A model generated the notes under the pieces. That model was not told the DNA's origin. It ran no database searches and worked only from the letters and a program-made list of their open reading frames with translations. Source: CAMLDH01 sp966250375 (GTDB lineage Bacteria > Pseudomonadota > Gammaproteobacteria > Burkholderiales > Burkholderiaceae_D). From it: 64,000 nt of DNA. The DNA lies in assembly GCA_966250375.1 (NCBI GenBank), contig CBINHE010000001.1, forward strand, positions 80,754 through 144,753. Direction: 5' to 3'. Shown here in pieces: positions 1-9,023 of this stretch (its first letter is position 1; the number at the start of each line of letters is the position of its first letter). The translations under genes and the position numbers were made by a program.

Positions 1-191
1 AGCTTCTTCGAAAGTACCTCAAGTGTCGCTAATGAGGGCGTTGTCACGCCTCGCTCAAAGCGAGAAATCGTCTCCGTATCAACCCCTACCTGTTCTGCGA
101 GTTGATCCTGCGTCAGACCGATGTCTTTACGCCTATTAGCAATATTTTTCCCCAATCTCGACGCAAGTTTTACCGATTTTCGTTTTGTCAC
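1..191 (-). CDS. XRE-family HTH transcriptional regulator, 3' end beyond window
   Basis: The gene reads leftward and leaves the window, so only about 63 N-terminal residues are visible. They form a classic lambda-repressor-type helix-turn-helix: the segment IGLTQDQLAEQVGVDTETIS is followed by RFERG and TPSL, which match the recognition helix and the loop after it. The start is taken as GTG at 189-191 because the frame runs open from there and an operator-like region lies just upstream. It probably represses itself and the divergent gene at 396. The C-terminal part, which would tell phage repressor from antitoxin, is not visible. Confidence 0.8.
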   Translation of the reverse strand, partial: MTKRKSVKLASRLGKNIANRRKDIGLTQDQLAEQVGVDTETISRFERGVTTPSLATLEVLSKK

Positions 192-212
192 GACATTATC
201 TATTGGGTATTT

Positions 213-293
213 AACCAACAGAAATGGTTGTCTCTTTACGCCCAATGAAGAAGGTTGTAATGTGTTGACCTATTTAACAACAGATAATGTTGT
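213..293. promoter_or_regulatory. Two operator-like inverted repeats upstream of the XRE gene
   Basis: Two related sites lie between the XRE start and the divergent gene. Site b (277-293) is a perfect palindrome, ACAACA-gataa-TGTTGT. Site a (about 213-233) has the same layout with mismatches (ACCAACA-gaaa-TGGTTGT). Both are followed by TCT and a TTTA run, so they are also direct repeats about 64 bp apart. Binding by the adjacent XRE protein is inference. Confidence 0.5.
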
Positions 294-395
294 CTTTAGG
301 TGCGGAATTCGTAGTAATGCTTCGGGGAAAATGAATTATTGCGGCACATTTTTATGAAAAAGTGCGATATCTCCGAAATGAAAAGGGGAAAACTG

Positions 396-866
396 ATGGC
401 TAGAATTGTGCGGGTAGTTGGAAGGTTGGAGGCAAGGGGCCCGGTGCAATACGAACGCGACCGGGGAAACTACGCAATCTACGACTACATAAGGTTTCAG
501 GGGGAGGACCAAACCGAGACGTATCTCCAACGCGTCTGTATTCCCACTTATCTTGATTCTTCAATATCAATTGGCTCGCCTGCCGAATTTCATATCGTCA
601 CGCTGTCGTATCCAAAAATCTTTGGTAGTCGTGATATCTCATATGTTTATGCGGTGACCCTCAACGGCAAGACTAAAGAATCCCTTGACGAAGTGCGCCG
701 CTGCTTCTCCTCATCGAAATGGGGCGCGCTCAACTTGTTTTTGGTTGGAATAATATTGTTGCCAGCATTCGGATTCGGAGTGCTTCTATGGATCGCCGGA
801 TTACGCTTGCTCGGACTTGCTCTCCCAGAGCAACAAATGAAGGACGACATAAAAATCAAGGGCTAG
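396..866 (+). CDS. Hypothetical membrane-anchored protein
   Basis: I do not recognise the family. The product is about 156 residues from the chosen ATG at 396, which has an AAGGGG ribosome-binding site at 383-388; in-frame ATGs at 378 and 339 are possible but lack a well-spaced site. The N-terminal two thirds look soluble and beta-rich. A hydrophobic C-terminal stretch (NLFLVGIILLPAFGFG, then VLLWIAG) should form one membrane-spanning hairpin or two short helices, followed by a charged tail. It is divergent from the XRE regulator and may be controlled by it. Confidence 0.6.
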   Translation: MARIVRVVGRLEARGPVQYERDRGNYAIYDYIRFQGEDQTETYLQRVCIPTYLDSSISIGSPAEFHIVTLSYPKIFGSRDISYVYAVTLNGKTKESLDEVRRCFSSSKWGALNLFLVGIILLPAFGFGVLLWIAGLRLLGLALPEQQMKDDIKIKG

Positions 867-905
867 TGTTATGTTTTTAAGCTCAACAAATCAGAGGATG
901 AAAGT

Positions 906-1379
906 GTGAATTTTTTGGTGAACGAAGCATGGGAAAATCGCAATCCATTCCTGCAAGCCTTCTGTGAGCCAGGGACAAAACTATATCCAGTGGTGGAGGT
1001 GGCGCTTAATGGCCCGCTTTGGCATCTGGATGTCCTGACAGAGGGAGAGGTGTCGGAATCTGAACGGTGTTGGCGTCGTTTCCTTCTCACCAGCGTCGCT
1101 CAAGTGCTTGCACTTCTGACGGAACAGGGGAATTGCGAATCCCGGCTCAGCTTGCAGTCAACAATAGATGGGCAACAAGGGGCGGAATACATAATCAGGA
1201 AAGTTAGACAAATCATTGCAGCAACCACTACAGATGGAGGCAAAGCACACGTTGTAATCTGTTTTGATGGGACGAGGATCACGCAGCCTGCTTGGACGCG
1301 TTTGGAAGAAGAACTGCTAAACAAGCATTACATTTATGATTGCGCGACTACTGAAGCTGAGGAGACAGTCGTGTTCTGA
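906..1379 (+). CDS. Hypothetical protein
   Basis: A 157-residue protein of no recognised family begins 39 bp after the preceding gene, in the same direction. The GTG start follows an AGGATGAAA purine stretch. It has no signal peptide or membrane segment, is rich in Glu and Thr, and contains a tryptophan-rich N-terminal half (NEAWENRNPF, PLWHLDV, CWRRF). Size and position next to a mobile-looking cluster would fit an orphan immunity or accessory protein, but nothing in the sequence proves this. Confidence 0.5.
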   Translation: MNFLVNEAWENRNPFLQAFCEPGTKLYPVVEVALNGPLWHLDVLTEGEVSESERCWRRFLLTSVAQVLALLTEQGNCESRLSLQSTIDGQQGAEYIIRKVRQIIAATTTDGGKAHVVICFDGTRITQPAWTRLEEELLNKHYIYDCATTEAEETVVF

Positions 1380-1542
1380 GAAGACCATCTCCTATTTCCC
1401 ATATTGGATACAGCCCTTTTAATAACAGCCTGGAAAAGTATAGAGACTTACAAACCTTGCTCCGTCTTTGACGTTCGCGTTTTGATACTGCGCTGGGCAT
1501 CCCACATAGGGTCGACTGCAGCATTTCGACTGAAAGTATTTC

Positions 1543-2019
1543 ATGCCACTTAAAGTATTTATTGATACTGAGTTTACCGACTTCGTCGATCCGCATTTGA
1601 TCAGTATCGGCATGGCAGCGGAATCTGGAGAGGAGTTTTATGCCGAAGTGCCGTATCCCGATAAAAGGTGCAGTGCGTTCGTACGCGAAGCCGTTATCCC
1701 ACTACTTGGTCGCCTCGCTAATTCACAATGCCCTATTGAGGACCTATGCACCAAGATCATCACCTGGTTAGAACTTGTTAGACGCCGTGATGAGGAAGCG
1801 GAAATTTGTTTCGATTATCAGACTGATTGGGATCTGTTCGTGGCGGCACTTGATTACCGGGTGCCGTCATGGTGTCGACGTCGCATAGTCTTCCGAGATA
1901 TAAATGAGCTGCTTCGCCATGAATTTCACAAAAATCATAACCTGCCAGAGCACCATGCTCTCTATGATGCACTGGCAAATCGATATGCATTTCGAGAGCG
2001 ATCTGAGGTCACACCTTAA
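1543..2019 (+). CDS. 3'-5' exoribonuclease, DEDDh type (Rv2179c/RNase AS-like)
   Basis: The 158-residue product shows the short DEDDh exonuclease layout. The N-terminal IDTEFTDF carries the first Asp-Glu pair for metal binding, ISIGMAAESGEEFYAE matches the next strand of the Rv2179c-like subgroup, and the C-terminal EHHALYDALANRYAF supplies the general-base His and final Asp. The family degrades RNA 3' tails. The ATG at 1543 is the natural start because IDTEF must lie near the N-terminus. It stands alone among accessory genes, about 160 bp after its upstream neighbour. Substrate is unknown; the fold call is firm. Confidence 0.8.
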   Translation: MPLKVFIDTEFTDFVDPHLISIGMAAESGEEFYAEVPYPDKRCSAFVREAVIPLLGRLANSQCPIEDLCTKIITWLELVRRRDEEAEICFDYQTDWDLFVAALDYRVPSWCRRRIVFRDINELLRHEFHKNHNLPEHHALYDALANRYAFRERSEVTP

Positions 2020-2021
2020 TT

Positions 2022-2213
2022 CAACATGTCGGCTCCAACCTGGAAATCAGTATCATCGGGATGAGCGACAAAATCACGATTCAGAATTGGTACACCAGTC
2101 CCGCCTATCGTATCGAGGCTTTCGAAACTGCCGATGGAGGAAACTTGACGAGTAACGAAGCTCAGGACTTCGACCGCATGCAATTGAGGACGCGTCCCGG
2201 AACATCTCTATGA
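2022..2213 (+). pseudogene. Relic of RTX/haemolysin-type calcium-binding protein C-terminus
   Basis: Read in the frame of the ATG at 2061, this short stretch gives VGSNLEISIIG, then DKITIQNWY, YRIEAFETADGGNLT. This is the region found right after the last RTX nonapeptide repeats in haemolysin-type calcium-binding proteins (the HCBP-related pattern of GS-L-I, then D-ITI-NW, then IE-F-ADG-LT). The frame stays open back to about 2016 but the glycine-rich repeats and the rest of the protein are missing, so it is the surviving tail of a lost exoprotein gene. It ends at TGA 2211-2213, converging on the next gene. Confidence 0.55.
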
Positions 2214-3524
2214 ATATTCCACCAGGGTCCAAGTTGTGTCGGCCACATGCAACGTCGGCTCGCCTTTGAGTTTCTGCCATAAGGTTCGATCAGTCGGAAC
2301 AAGGGCCTCAGGCAATGTTTCTCCCGCCTGAAAACTACGTCGATTGCTTCCGTCCGTGTTGGTGTGAGCACAGGCCCAGACACCGCTTTGGGGGCAACGC
2401 GTGCCGCTGGCGAGTTGGGTTCCGAGAGCGATTTTTGCCTGCTCTGCAACCGGCCTGGATGCCGGTTCGGCGGATGCCTGTTTCTTTTTCAGCGGATGTC
2501 CTGTGGCGGGGTCGAGACCCTTGCTCCGCGCCATAGCGATGATGCGCGCGTCGGAAGGCAGAGGAGGCGGTACGTTGGCTTCGTGCTCCTTGAGCCATTG
2601 CAGTGTGCCGTCCCATTGCGGCAGTTTGGCGGGCGGCAGCGGCACGATGGCGTCGATTTCGGGGACTTTGGGGTTGAGGTAGGAGTAGTCGCCCAACATC
2701 TTGCCGATGGCTTTGTAGCGGCGCACGCGTTCGGGGTCTTTTTGCTGGCCGAGGTAATAGAGCGGGTTGTCGCTGGGGGGGCCATTGAAACCATTTTCCA
2801 AAAATGATGCTGCGCTTTCATTGCCTGCCTTGGCGCCAAGCTGGAATGCAAGCAGCGCTTCGGGGTATTTATGATGGTTTGCTAAACTAGTGCCTAAATC
2901 CGTCGCAGCCTCACCATGCCCCTGTTCCGCAGCGCAGCGCCGCATCTGCCGTGCAATATCCGGGGCGATATCAATCGGCGCAAGCTTGTCGGCAATCAGG
3001 TATTGCCCCTCCGGGCTGCCCATGTCGGCCGACTTGCGGTAATACTTGAGCGCCAGTTCCGCATCCTGCCTGACGCCATAGCCCTTTTCCAGATAGCGGC
3101 CCATGTCGTAGTACCCGCCCGGAATGCCGCGCCGGATCAAGTCCTCGGTCAGATCCAGCGTCTCCTTCACCACGTCGTCGCTGTCGGCCTGTCCCTTGCC
3201 GATCATCTGCCGCAATTCCAGATTCGCCTTGTCGTGCCCGTGGGCGGCGGCGATGCGGATCAGGCGTTCGATTTTCGGATAGACCGCCGGGTCTTCCTTG
3301 AGCAGGTTGTTCTTGCGCAGCCAGCGGGCATGCCGGTAGAGCTGGTCCGCCTCGGGATCGCGGGGCGGGATCGCCTCTTTTTCTTTTGCGCAGGCAAAGA
3401 CCAGGTTGGCTTGGATGTTCGGCAGATCAGGCACGGGACGTTCCTTCGGATTGGAGTAGGTTTGGCCTTGGCAGGCAGACAGGGCGACGATGACGGAGAG
3501 GGCGAGAGGAAACCAGGGCTTCAT
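2208..3524 (-). CDS. Sel1/TPR-repeat lipoprotein of the T6SS phospholipase module (DUF6396-like)
   Basis: The 438-residue product starts with a lipoprotein signal (MKPWFPLALSVIVALSAC), lipobox LSAC with Cys18, so it should be anchored in an envelope membrane. Residues about 70-260 contain Sel1-like helical repeats (for example YYDMGRYLEKGYGV, ALKYYRKSADMGSPEGQYL). The C-terminal third, with PLPPAKLPQWDGTLQWL and a KGLDPATGHPL segment, resembles the DUF6396 group. It lies 3 bp after the phospholipase D gene. Position and periplasmic lipoprotein nature suggest it is the immunity protein for that effector; this is inference from context. Confidence 0.75.
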   Translation of the reverse strand: MKPWFPLALSVIVALSACQGQTYSNPKERPVPDLPNIQANLVFACAKEKEAIPPRDPEADQLYRHARWLRKNNLLKEDPAVYPKIERLIRIAAAHGHDKANLELRQMIGKGQADSDDVVKETLDLTEDLIRRGIPGGYYDMGRYLEKGYGVRQDAELALKYYRKSADMGSPEGQYLIADKLAPIDIAPDIARQMRRCAAEQGHGEAATDLGTSLANHHKYPEALLAFQLGAKAGNESAASFLENGFNGPPSDNPLYYLGQQKDPERVRRYKAIGKMLGDYSYLNPKVPEIDAIVPLPPAKLPQWDGTLQWLKEHEANVPPPLPSDARIIAMARSKGLDPATGHPLKKKQASAEPASRPVAEQAKIALGTQLASGTRCPQSGVWACAHTNTDGSNRRSFQAGETLPEALVPTDRTLWQKLKGEPTLHVADTTWTLVEYS

Positions 3525-3527
3525 GGG

Positions 3528-5483
3528 TCAATCCATATTCTTGCGTTCGGGGCTGCCCCGGTAGAACTCCACCAGGGAGGCTTTCGGCTTGAGTTTATCT
3601 TGCTTCGCAGTCTTGTTTTTCTTGATGACGTCCGCCCAAGCCTTGAACGCCGCCCCCGGATCATCCTGCGCGCCCATGCCATTGGTATGCAAATTCCACA
3701 ACTCCCTTCGCAGCGGCTGGGTGATTTCCGGCCGGTGATGGGCTATGTTGAGTTCGCTGTCGACTTCCATGCTGCGGGTGTTGATGTTGGCCGAACCCAG
3801 CGTCATGAAAGCGTCGTCGATCAGCATCAGCTTGGCGTGGATATAGACGTCCATCCAGTCGGTCTTATCCGGCGTATCGGGCGCGACGAGGGTGCAGACG
3901 TGGATCTTCAGGCCGGGGCGCTCTTCGGGCAGTACCGCGCCATCCTTGTCCTGGAGCCTGGCCAGCGCCTTTTCCTGAGCCTTTTGCTTTTCTTCCAGCG
4001 CCTTGAGTTGTTCCTTTTTTTCGGCGTAGCGCCTGGCCAGAATACCATTCGGGTTCTGCCTGGCGGCAAATTGCAGATCGGGCAGGCTTCGGCACGCGCT
4101 GTCGGCCTCCATTCTGGTTTGGCCCAGTCTGGCGTTGACGTCTTCTGTCCGTTCAAGCCGGGTCACGGCCGGAATGGTGTCGGCCCGACCGAGGCTGTCG
4201 AGCATGCGGTAAGTGTTGACGACGCCCGCGCCCATGCCGCTGTCGGTTGAATTGGTGATGACAAACAAATGGAGAGCGCCATGCTTGTCCGGACTGCGGC
4301 CCGCGCCGGTTTGCGCCTTGGCGGCAGCCTTGATTTTTTCTGCCAGCGGCGGCCAGCGGAAGTACTGGTTTTCGATATAGATGTACTGGGTGGCGTTGTT
4401 GGCGGCTTGCAGGTAGAGCTTCTTGATGTCTTGAACGCCGTATTGCGCCTGGGTGCGTAGCAGTTGCGCCATGACCAGTTCTTCGCGCCGACTCGAGCCT
4501 GGCGGGTAATGGCTGAAATCCGCTTTGGGCAGCGACTCTCCAGTCTCTTTTTCCCATGCTTGGGAGAAATTGGCAAACAGGTCGCCCAGGATGGGGCCGC
4601 GTACCCGACTGGAAAAGTCTTCGCGCGGGAGCGCGCCATTGCGTCCCTGTGCAGGCCGGTTCCGGTATTGGCGGTAACTGTGTTTGCTGGTGTCCCAGTA
4701 TTCGTCAAGCATGTTGTGCCCCATCACGAAGCCCACCGCATGCTGCGGGTCGTCATAATCGACCAGTACCATTTTCTGGTGATGGCTCGGCGTGGCGGAA
4801 AGCGTGGCTTTCGTCGCAGTGCTCAAATCCTTGTCGGCATGATCCTGCATGCCGATCCGTGCACGGTCTTCGGTGGAGAATCCGCGGCTGACGAAATGCA
4901 GGTTCGCGGCCCGTGTGTCGCCAAACATCGCCTTGAGCTTTTTCCGGGCTACATCTTCGATCTCTTGGCTATCGTCATACAGGGCATACCATCGGACATC
5001 ATATTGATATTGGTCGTCGTTACTGGTTGGCGGCCGGTCCTGCATGCGCAAATCGTGACGCCCCGGCGTGTTGGATTCATCCAGACCCTGCTTGACGCCA
5101 GTGACATTGACGTAGCGCTGCACGAAGTCAGGGCCGAATAAGTAAGGGCTGAATGTGACCTCAAAGGCATAGCACAAGATGCGGACCTTGACGCCCTGCA
5201 TGGCTTTGAGTTGCAGCAGTCCTCCGATCGGCATTGCATTGCCCGCTTCGGAGCGCACAAAATACATCGATGGCTGGAATCCCCAGCAGATGATGCAGAC
5301 GGATTTTTTGGCGGCATTGATCGCTTCGTACACTGCGCTGAATGCATTTTCTCCGTTCACCAATGGCTGGAAGGCGGCAACCAGTGGGTGATATTCCGAG
5401 CCGTTTACAAACCAGGGAGGTGTAATGGTGCACTGGTTGGTCTGATTCGTTGCGATCGGGGTAATGATTTTCTGGGCGCTCAT
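3528..5483 (-). CDS. Phospholipase D-family type VI effector (Tle5-like)
   Basis: The 651-residue protein has two complete HKD catalytic motifs: HHQKMVLVDYD in the first half and HAKLMLIDDAFMTLGSANIN near the C-terminus, each fitting H-x-K-x4-D. Family members hydrolyse phosphatidylethanolamine and related lipids in target-cell membranes after type VI delivery. A charged coiled-coil insertion (YAEKKEQLKALEEKQKAQEK) sits before the second motif. The ATG overlaps the vgrG stop by 4 bp (ATGA), indicating translational coupling. No PAAR domain or signal peptide is present, so it probably rides on the VgrG tail. It is distinct from the effector at 59.7-62.2 kb. Confidence 0.85.
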   Translation of the reverse strand: MSAQKIITPIATNQTNQCTITPPWFVNGSEYHPLVAAFQPLVNGENAFSAVYEAINAAKKSVCIICWGFQPSMYFVRSEAGNAMPIGGLLQLKAMQGVKVRILCYAFEVTFSPYLFGPDFVQRYVNVTGVKQGLDESNTPGRHDLRMQDRPPTSNDDQYQYDVRWYALYDDSQEIEDVARKKLKAMFGDTRAANLHFVSRGFSTEDRARIGMQDHADKDLSTATKATLSATPSHHQKMVLVDYDDPQHAVGFVMGHNMLDEYWDTSKHSYRQYRNRPAQGRNGALPREDFSSRVRGPILGDLFANFSQAWEKETGESLPKADFSHYPPGSSRREELVMAQLLRTQAQYGVQDIKKLYLQAANNATQYIYIENQYFRWPPLAEKIKAAAKAQTGAGRSPDKHGALHLFVITNSTDSGMGAGVVNTYRMLDSLGRADTIPAVTRLERTEDVNARLGQTRMEADSACRSLPDLQFAARQNPNGILARRYAEKKEQLKALEEKQKAQEKALARLQDKDGAVLPEERPGLKIHVCTLVAPDTPDKTDWMDVYIHAKLMLIDDAFMTLGSANINTRSMEVDSELNIAHHRPEITQPLRRELWNLHTNGMGAQDDPGAAFKAWADVIKKNKTAKQDKLKPKASLVEFYRGSPERKNMD

Positions 5484-8400
5484 TCGGAATCCGTTTCATT
5501 CTGACCATTGAGCGCTTGAAAATAGGCTTCTCTTGCCGACATCAGCGGTGACGTCGCGCCGGTATCGGGCGCTTTTCCCGGGGCATGGCGATGGAATCCC
5601 TGGTTGGCGGGATCGCCCTGCTTGTGATTGGTGTAATCGGTTGCTACCGGCACCTCATAGACAAGGCCATTGGCCAATTCCAGTTTGTACTTGCTGGTCA
5701 GCACGGGGTGATCGATGCGCAACTGCGCATTGTTCTCCAGCACGCCTTCCTTGACAAGCGCGCCATCTGCAAAGAGTTTATAGGGCATGCCAGCCCAGCC
5801 ACTGCCGAGACCTTGGGGAGCGTGGTCCATATTGAACATGAGCGGTTGGGTAGGCATATTTTTCGGGAAGGCTGGATGACTCGCATTCATGCGATCCGGT
5901 CCACTCAACGCAAAGCCCGCCGCCTTCTGCGACTGCTTGCCCGGATTGTGGACCTCGATATTCGCGCCGATCCGGATATAGCCGCCGCCCGCCGCCAGCA
6001 GAATTTCGTTGGGGGCCTGGATGACGACCCTGCCGTTGACGCTGGTGATGGTCACGTCCTTTTGCGCGGTTGCTTCGATCTCGCCATCCTGCGCCTGCAT
6101 CTGGATATTGCCCTTGGCCGCGATGATCTTGAACGTGTCCTTGATCTTTGCCTTGGCTCCCGATACGAACAAGCTGATCGATTCCGTCGCGTTGTGGATC
6201 CAGCGACGGCCTGTCGTTTGATTGGTGTCGCGCAGCGCGATCTGGTCCAAGTTCGCGCCTGCCGCCATCGTCATGCTGCCGGCGGTGGTCATCGCGATGC
6301 CGTCCGGCGCGGTAACGGCGACGATGCCTTGCCCGCCCGGCTGCTTGCCGCTGCCTGACTTGCCTTCCTTGTCGGTGTTGCTGCCGCGTTCCAGGTTCTC
6401 GATCGCTTCTTTCAGGTGCGTCTGGTGGTCCTTCTCTTTGGTTGCGCCGAGTACGGCGTCGTCTTGCACGAGTTGGTTGTTCTTGCCGGTTTCCGGCAGG
6501 TTTGCATGCTGGTGTTGCGCATGCTCACCCAGGCTTTGCGCCAGCGCCAGGCTGGCATCGAGCATTTGCAGCAGCGCTTGTCGATCGAGTTGCTTGCCTC
6601 TTGCGCCGCTTTGCGCTTCGGCCGACAGCAGGATTTGCGCGGCGCGGATCGCGCCGGCCGCGTCGGTTCTGAGTTCGAACCCTTCGCCGCGCGGCTCGCC
6701 CTTGCCTTCAGTTCTGGGGTGAATCAGGTAGCCTTGGTTCAATTGCGTCTTCGCATGCTCGCTGCTGAGCTTGACGCGCAGTTCGCCCGTGGTGTCGTCG
6801 AACAGCAGTTCGTTGTACTGGCTACCCTTGTATTCCTTGGTCTTGGTGCCCGACAGCGCCTTGTTGGCAGGCAGCGATCCCGCGCCGCTGAACGCGGGGG
6901 GCATCTTGAGGCCATGATGGATAGCAGAGACACAAATCGGGCGGTCGACGTCGTTTTCGACGTAGGCGATCAGCACCTCGGACCCGACGCGCGGAATGTG
7001 CTGCATGCCCCAGCCGGCATCGGCGCTGGGGGTGGCGACGCGTATCCAGGTCGAGCTCTTGTCGTCATGCGCCGCGTTGCCTTCGGGATGGTCCTGTGGG
7101 CGCTGCCAAGGGAATTGCACCTTGATGCGGCCATGCGCGTCGGTGAAGATTTCCTCGCCGGCGGGGCCGGTGACGATCGCAGTTTGCAGACCGGGTGCGG
7201 TGGGCTTCGCATGTTGCGTCCGGTCGTATGTCGGGACGATGGCGATGCCGCGCCGTACCGCATTGAAGGTGCATTGGTACGGCTGTTTGGGCTGATCGGC
7301 CTCAGTGTTTCGCGCAATCAGTGCGCGGGTGGCGTCGGGGGCGTCGATCGTGTCGGCCAGTTGCCGCAGCGAGGCTTGCGGGAACAGGGCGCGCAGGGTG
7401 TTCGAGGTATCCGAGGGCAGGTTGTTTTCCGCGACCCAGTCGAGCGAGAGGACGACGAATTGCCGGTCTTCCTGGTAGTCGTGGTCGATGACCGGGTGGT
7501 CGCTGAGTTCGAAATAGCGGCCTGCGCCCAAGCCTCTGGGAGTGCCGACGCCGGTCGAGATTTTGGTGCGCAAGTCGCCGGCTTGCTGGCGCAGCAGCGC
7601 GTAGCGGGCCATTTCGGTTTCGTCCGCGCCGTAGTAGGGGGCTTGATGGTGATAGGATTCCAGCGTGCCCGCCAAGTCGTTGCCGTGGTCGCCCTGATGG
7701 ATGCTGCTTTGTTCGCTGCCGCCATAGGTGGCGGCGCGCTTGTAATCCCAAGTGCCCAGTGTAGTGAGACCGGGGCCGATTTGCCGGGCGCTTTCCCAGC
7801 GAATAATACTGTCTTGATTTTCCGTGCCATCGGCACGGTGGAAACGATACTTTTGGTGCATCGCTTCTTCCAGCGTGTACGCATCGTCGAACAGCGTCAT
7901 CGTGTGCACCGGCACGTCATCGTCGTTGCTGTAGGTCCAGTAAAACGAAATGCCTTCTTCAGCCAGCAGCCGGGTGATGAAGGCCAGGTCCGTTTCCCGG
8001 TATTGCTGGCAATAGGAGCGCGTCGGGTAGGTTTGATTTACTTTGTTGTCGAGGGCGAAGTGTTTGGCGAAGACGGGGTTGCTCTTGATGTGTTCTTCCA
8101 GGATCGCGGTGACGATGTCGATGACGGTCTTGTCTTGGAAGGTGCGGCTGTTGACGCGATGGGCCAATGTTGCCAGCAGCGGTTCGACCTGGAGAATGTA
8201 ACGAGCCATGCCGCCAGTCGATCCGCCGGATTGGGCGCGGGTGACGACGCCGGTGATGATGCGTTCATCGCCGTCGGCGGTGCGCACGGTAATCGTGGCG
8301 CCTTGGCCGATGAGATCCTTTAATTCGATGAAGCTGTCGGCGCTCAATGCATCGACGGTGACGCGGTAGGTGTCGTTGATCGCTTCATGGCCGATGACGC

Positions 8401-8545
8401 GGTGCGCGAGCAGGGTGTCGGGGGCGATGTCGCCACCGCTGGCAAGTGCGAGCCGGACGATGCGGTTGGCTTGCGTGAACGGGGAGGCGAAGGCGGCCAG
8501 GACGTTGCCGGCTAGCGCAGATGGATCGAACGATGGTGAGGTCAT
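5480..8545 (-). CDS. vgrG: Type VI secretion spike protein VgrG (TssI) with C-terminal extension
   Basis: At 1021 residues this is a long VgrG. It has the gp27-like base (residues about 1-400), the gp5-like OB and needle region (GWGMQHIPRVGSEVLIAYVE, DRPICVSAIHHG), then a DUF2345-type beta-helix (GYIRIGANIEVHNPG). After about residue 890 comes a unique tail with a transthyretin-like strand pattern (YKLFADGALVKEGVL, LELANGLVYEVPV). Such tails dock lipase effectors in other type VI systems. Its stop overlaps the phospholipase start by 4 bp. About 1.4 kb of its 3' half is nearly the same as the vgrG at the right window end. No tss structural genes lie here, so it is an orphan module. Confidence 0.93.
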   Translation of the reverse strand: MTSPSFDPSALAGNVLAAFASPFTQANRIVRLALASGGDIAPDTLLAHRVIGHEAINDTYRVTVDALSADSFIELKDLIGQGATITVRTADGDERIITGVVTRAQSGGSTGGMARYILQVEPLLATLAHRVNSRTFQDKTVIDIVTAILEEHIKSNPVFAKHFALDNKVNQTYPTRSYCQQYRETDLAFITRLLAEEGISFYWTYSNDDDVPVHTMTLFDDAYTLEEAMHQKYRFHRADGTENQDSIIRWESARQIGPGLTTLGTWDYKRAATYGGSEQSSIHQGDHGNDLAGTLESYHHQAPYYGADETEMARYALLRQQAGDLRTKISTGVGTPRGLGAGRYFELSDHPVIDHDYQEDRQFVVLSLDWVAENNLPSDTSNTLRALFPQASLRQLADTIDAPDATRALIARNTEADQPKQPYQCTFNAVRRGIAIVPTYDRTQHAKPTAPGLQTAIVTGPAGEEIFTDAHGRIKVQFPWQRPQDHPEGNAAHDDKSSTWIRVATPSADAGWGMQHIPRVGSEVLIAYVENDVDRPICVSAIHHGLKMPPAFSGAGSLPANKALSGTKTKEYKGSQYNELLFDDTTGELRVKLSSEHAKTQLNQGYLIHPRTEGKGEPRGEGFELRTDAAGAIRAAQILLSAEAQSGARGKQLDRQALLQMLDASLALAQSLGEHAQHQHANLPETGKNNQLVQDDAVLGATKEKDHQTHLKEAIENLERGSNTDKEGKSGSGKQPGGQGIVAVTAPDGIAMTTAGSMTMAAGANLDQIALRDTNQTTGRRWIHNATESISLFVSGAKAKIKDTFKIIAAKGNIQMQAQDGEIEATAQKDVTITSVNGRVVIQAPNEILLAAGGGYIRIGANIEVHNPGKQSQKAAGFALSGPDRMNASHPAFPKNMPTQPLMFNMDHAPQGLGSGWAGMPYKLFADGALVKEGVLENNAQLRIDHPVLTSKYKLELANGLVYEVPVATDYTNHKQGDPANQGFHRHAPGKAPDTGATSPLMSAREAYFQALNGQNETDSE
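5880..7260. repeat. Long direct repeat, copy 1 (vgrG 3' half)
   Basis: The vgrG DNA here matches 62620-64000 at an offset of about 56,740 bp, in the same orientation. By eye, sample stretches such as 6721-6800 against 63461-63540 differ at only around one base in ten. The similarity ends at the tail-coding region and continues past the right window edge. Confidence 0.8.
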
Positions 8546-9020
8546 GTGGCGATGCCCTGATAGTGTTGGTTGTCGGATGAGGAAGAGCCAGGGACGGATC
8601 GGGCGGATTGCGAAAGCCGGTTAATATTTAAAGTGTCCGTAAAGATATGCGAACATTGGCTTTGTTGCAACAATTTATTTGGATTTTGGCAACTAAAATA
8701 AATTGCGCCGCCACCCTGCCGTCCACGCTGGCGATGGCACCGGCTCTGTCGCGCGTCCAGAGTAATTTTTGTCGGAGCTCACAGCCTGACGCCAAATCAT
8801 CGACTGCTTCAGACTGATTACGGCCATTTGACGATCGCGTACAATTGGCGAGGATCGGCCAAGGGCGAACGCTGAGGACGCGACAGCCCAATGGATCTGA
8901 GCAGTGCAGACTGATACGATTAACAGCCGTCACTCGGTGGGGAGTAGACCTTGGTGGAAAAAGAAACTGGCAAGCCGATCCGCGCCAGTCCTTGCTCCCA
9001 AAGCTTATGACGCAATAGTA
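8546..9020. other. Intergenic region upstream of vgrG, no confident gene
   Basis: This 475 bp stretch lies between the vgrG start and the insertion sequence. It must hold the vgrG promoter. The open frames in it are short and resemble no family I know. The segment 8625-8720 is AT-rich and the rest is moderate in GC, consistent with eroded accessory DNA. I see no terminator, tRNA or clear repeat. Confidence 0.5.
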
Positions 9021-9023
9021 CTA

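Noticed and set aside
2916..4250. A 444-codon plus-strand frame across the Sel1 and phospholipase genes
   Set aside because: It spans two real minus-strand genes and shows no family motif.
6416..8323. A 635-codon open frame on the plus strand across vgrG
   Set aside because: It is antisense to a clear VgrG; the length comes from codon bias in GC-rich DNA, and the translation has no domain pattern.
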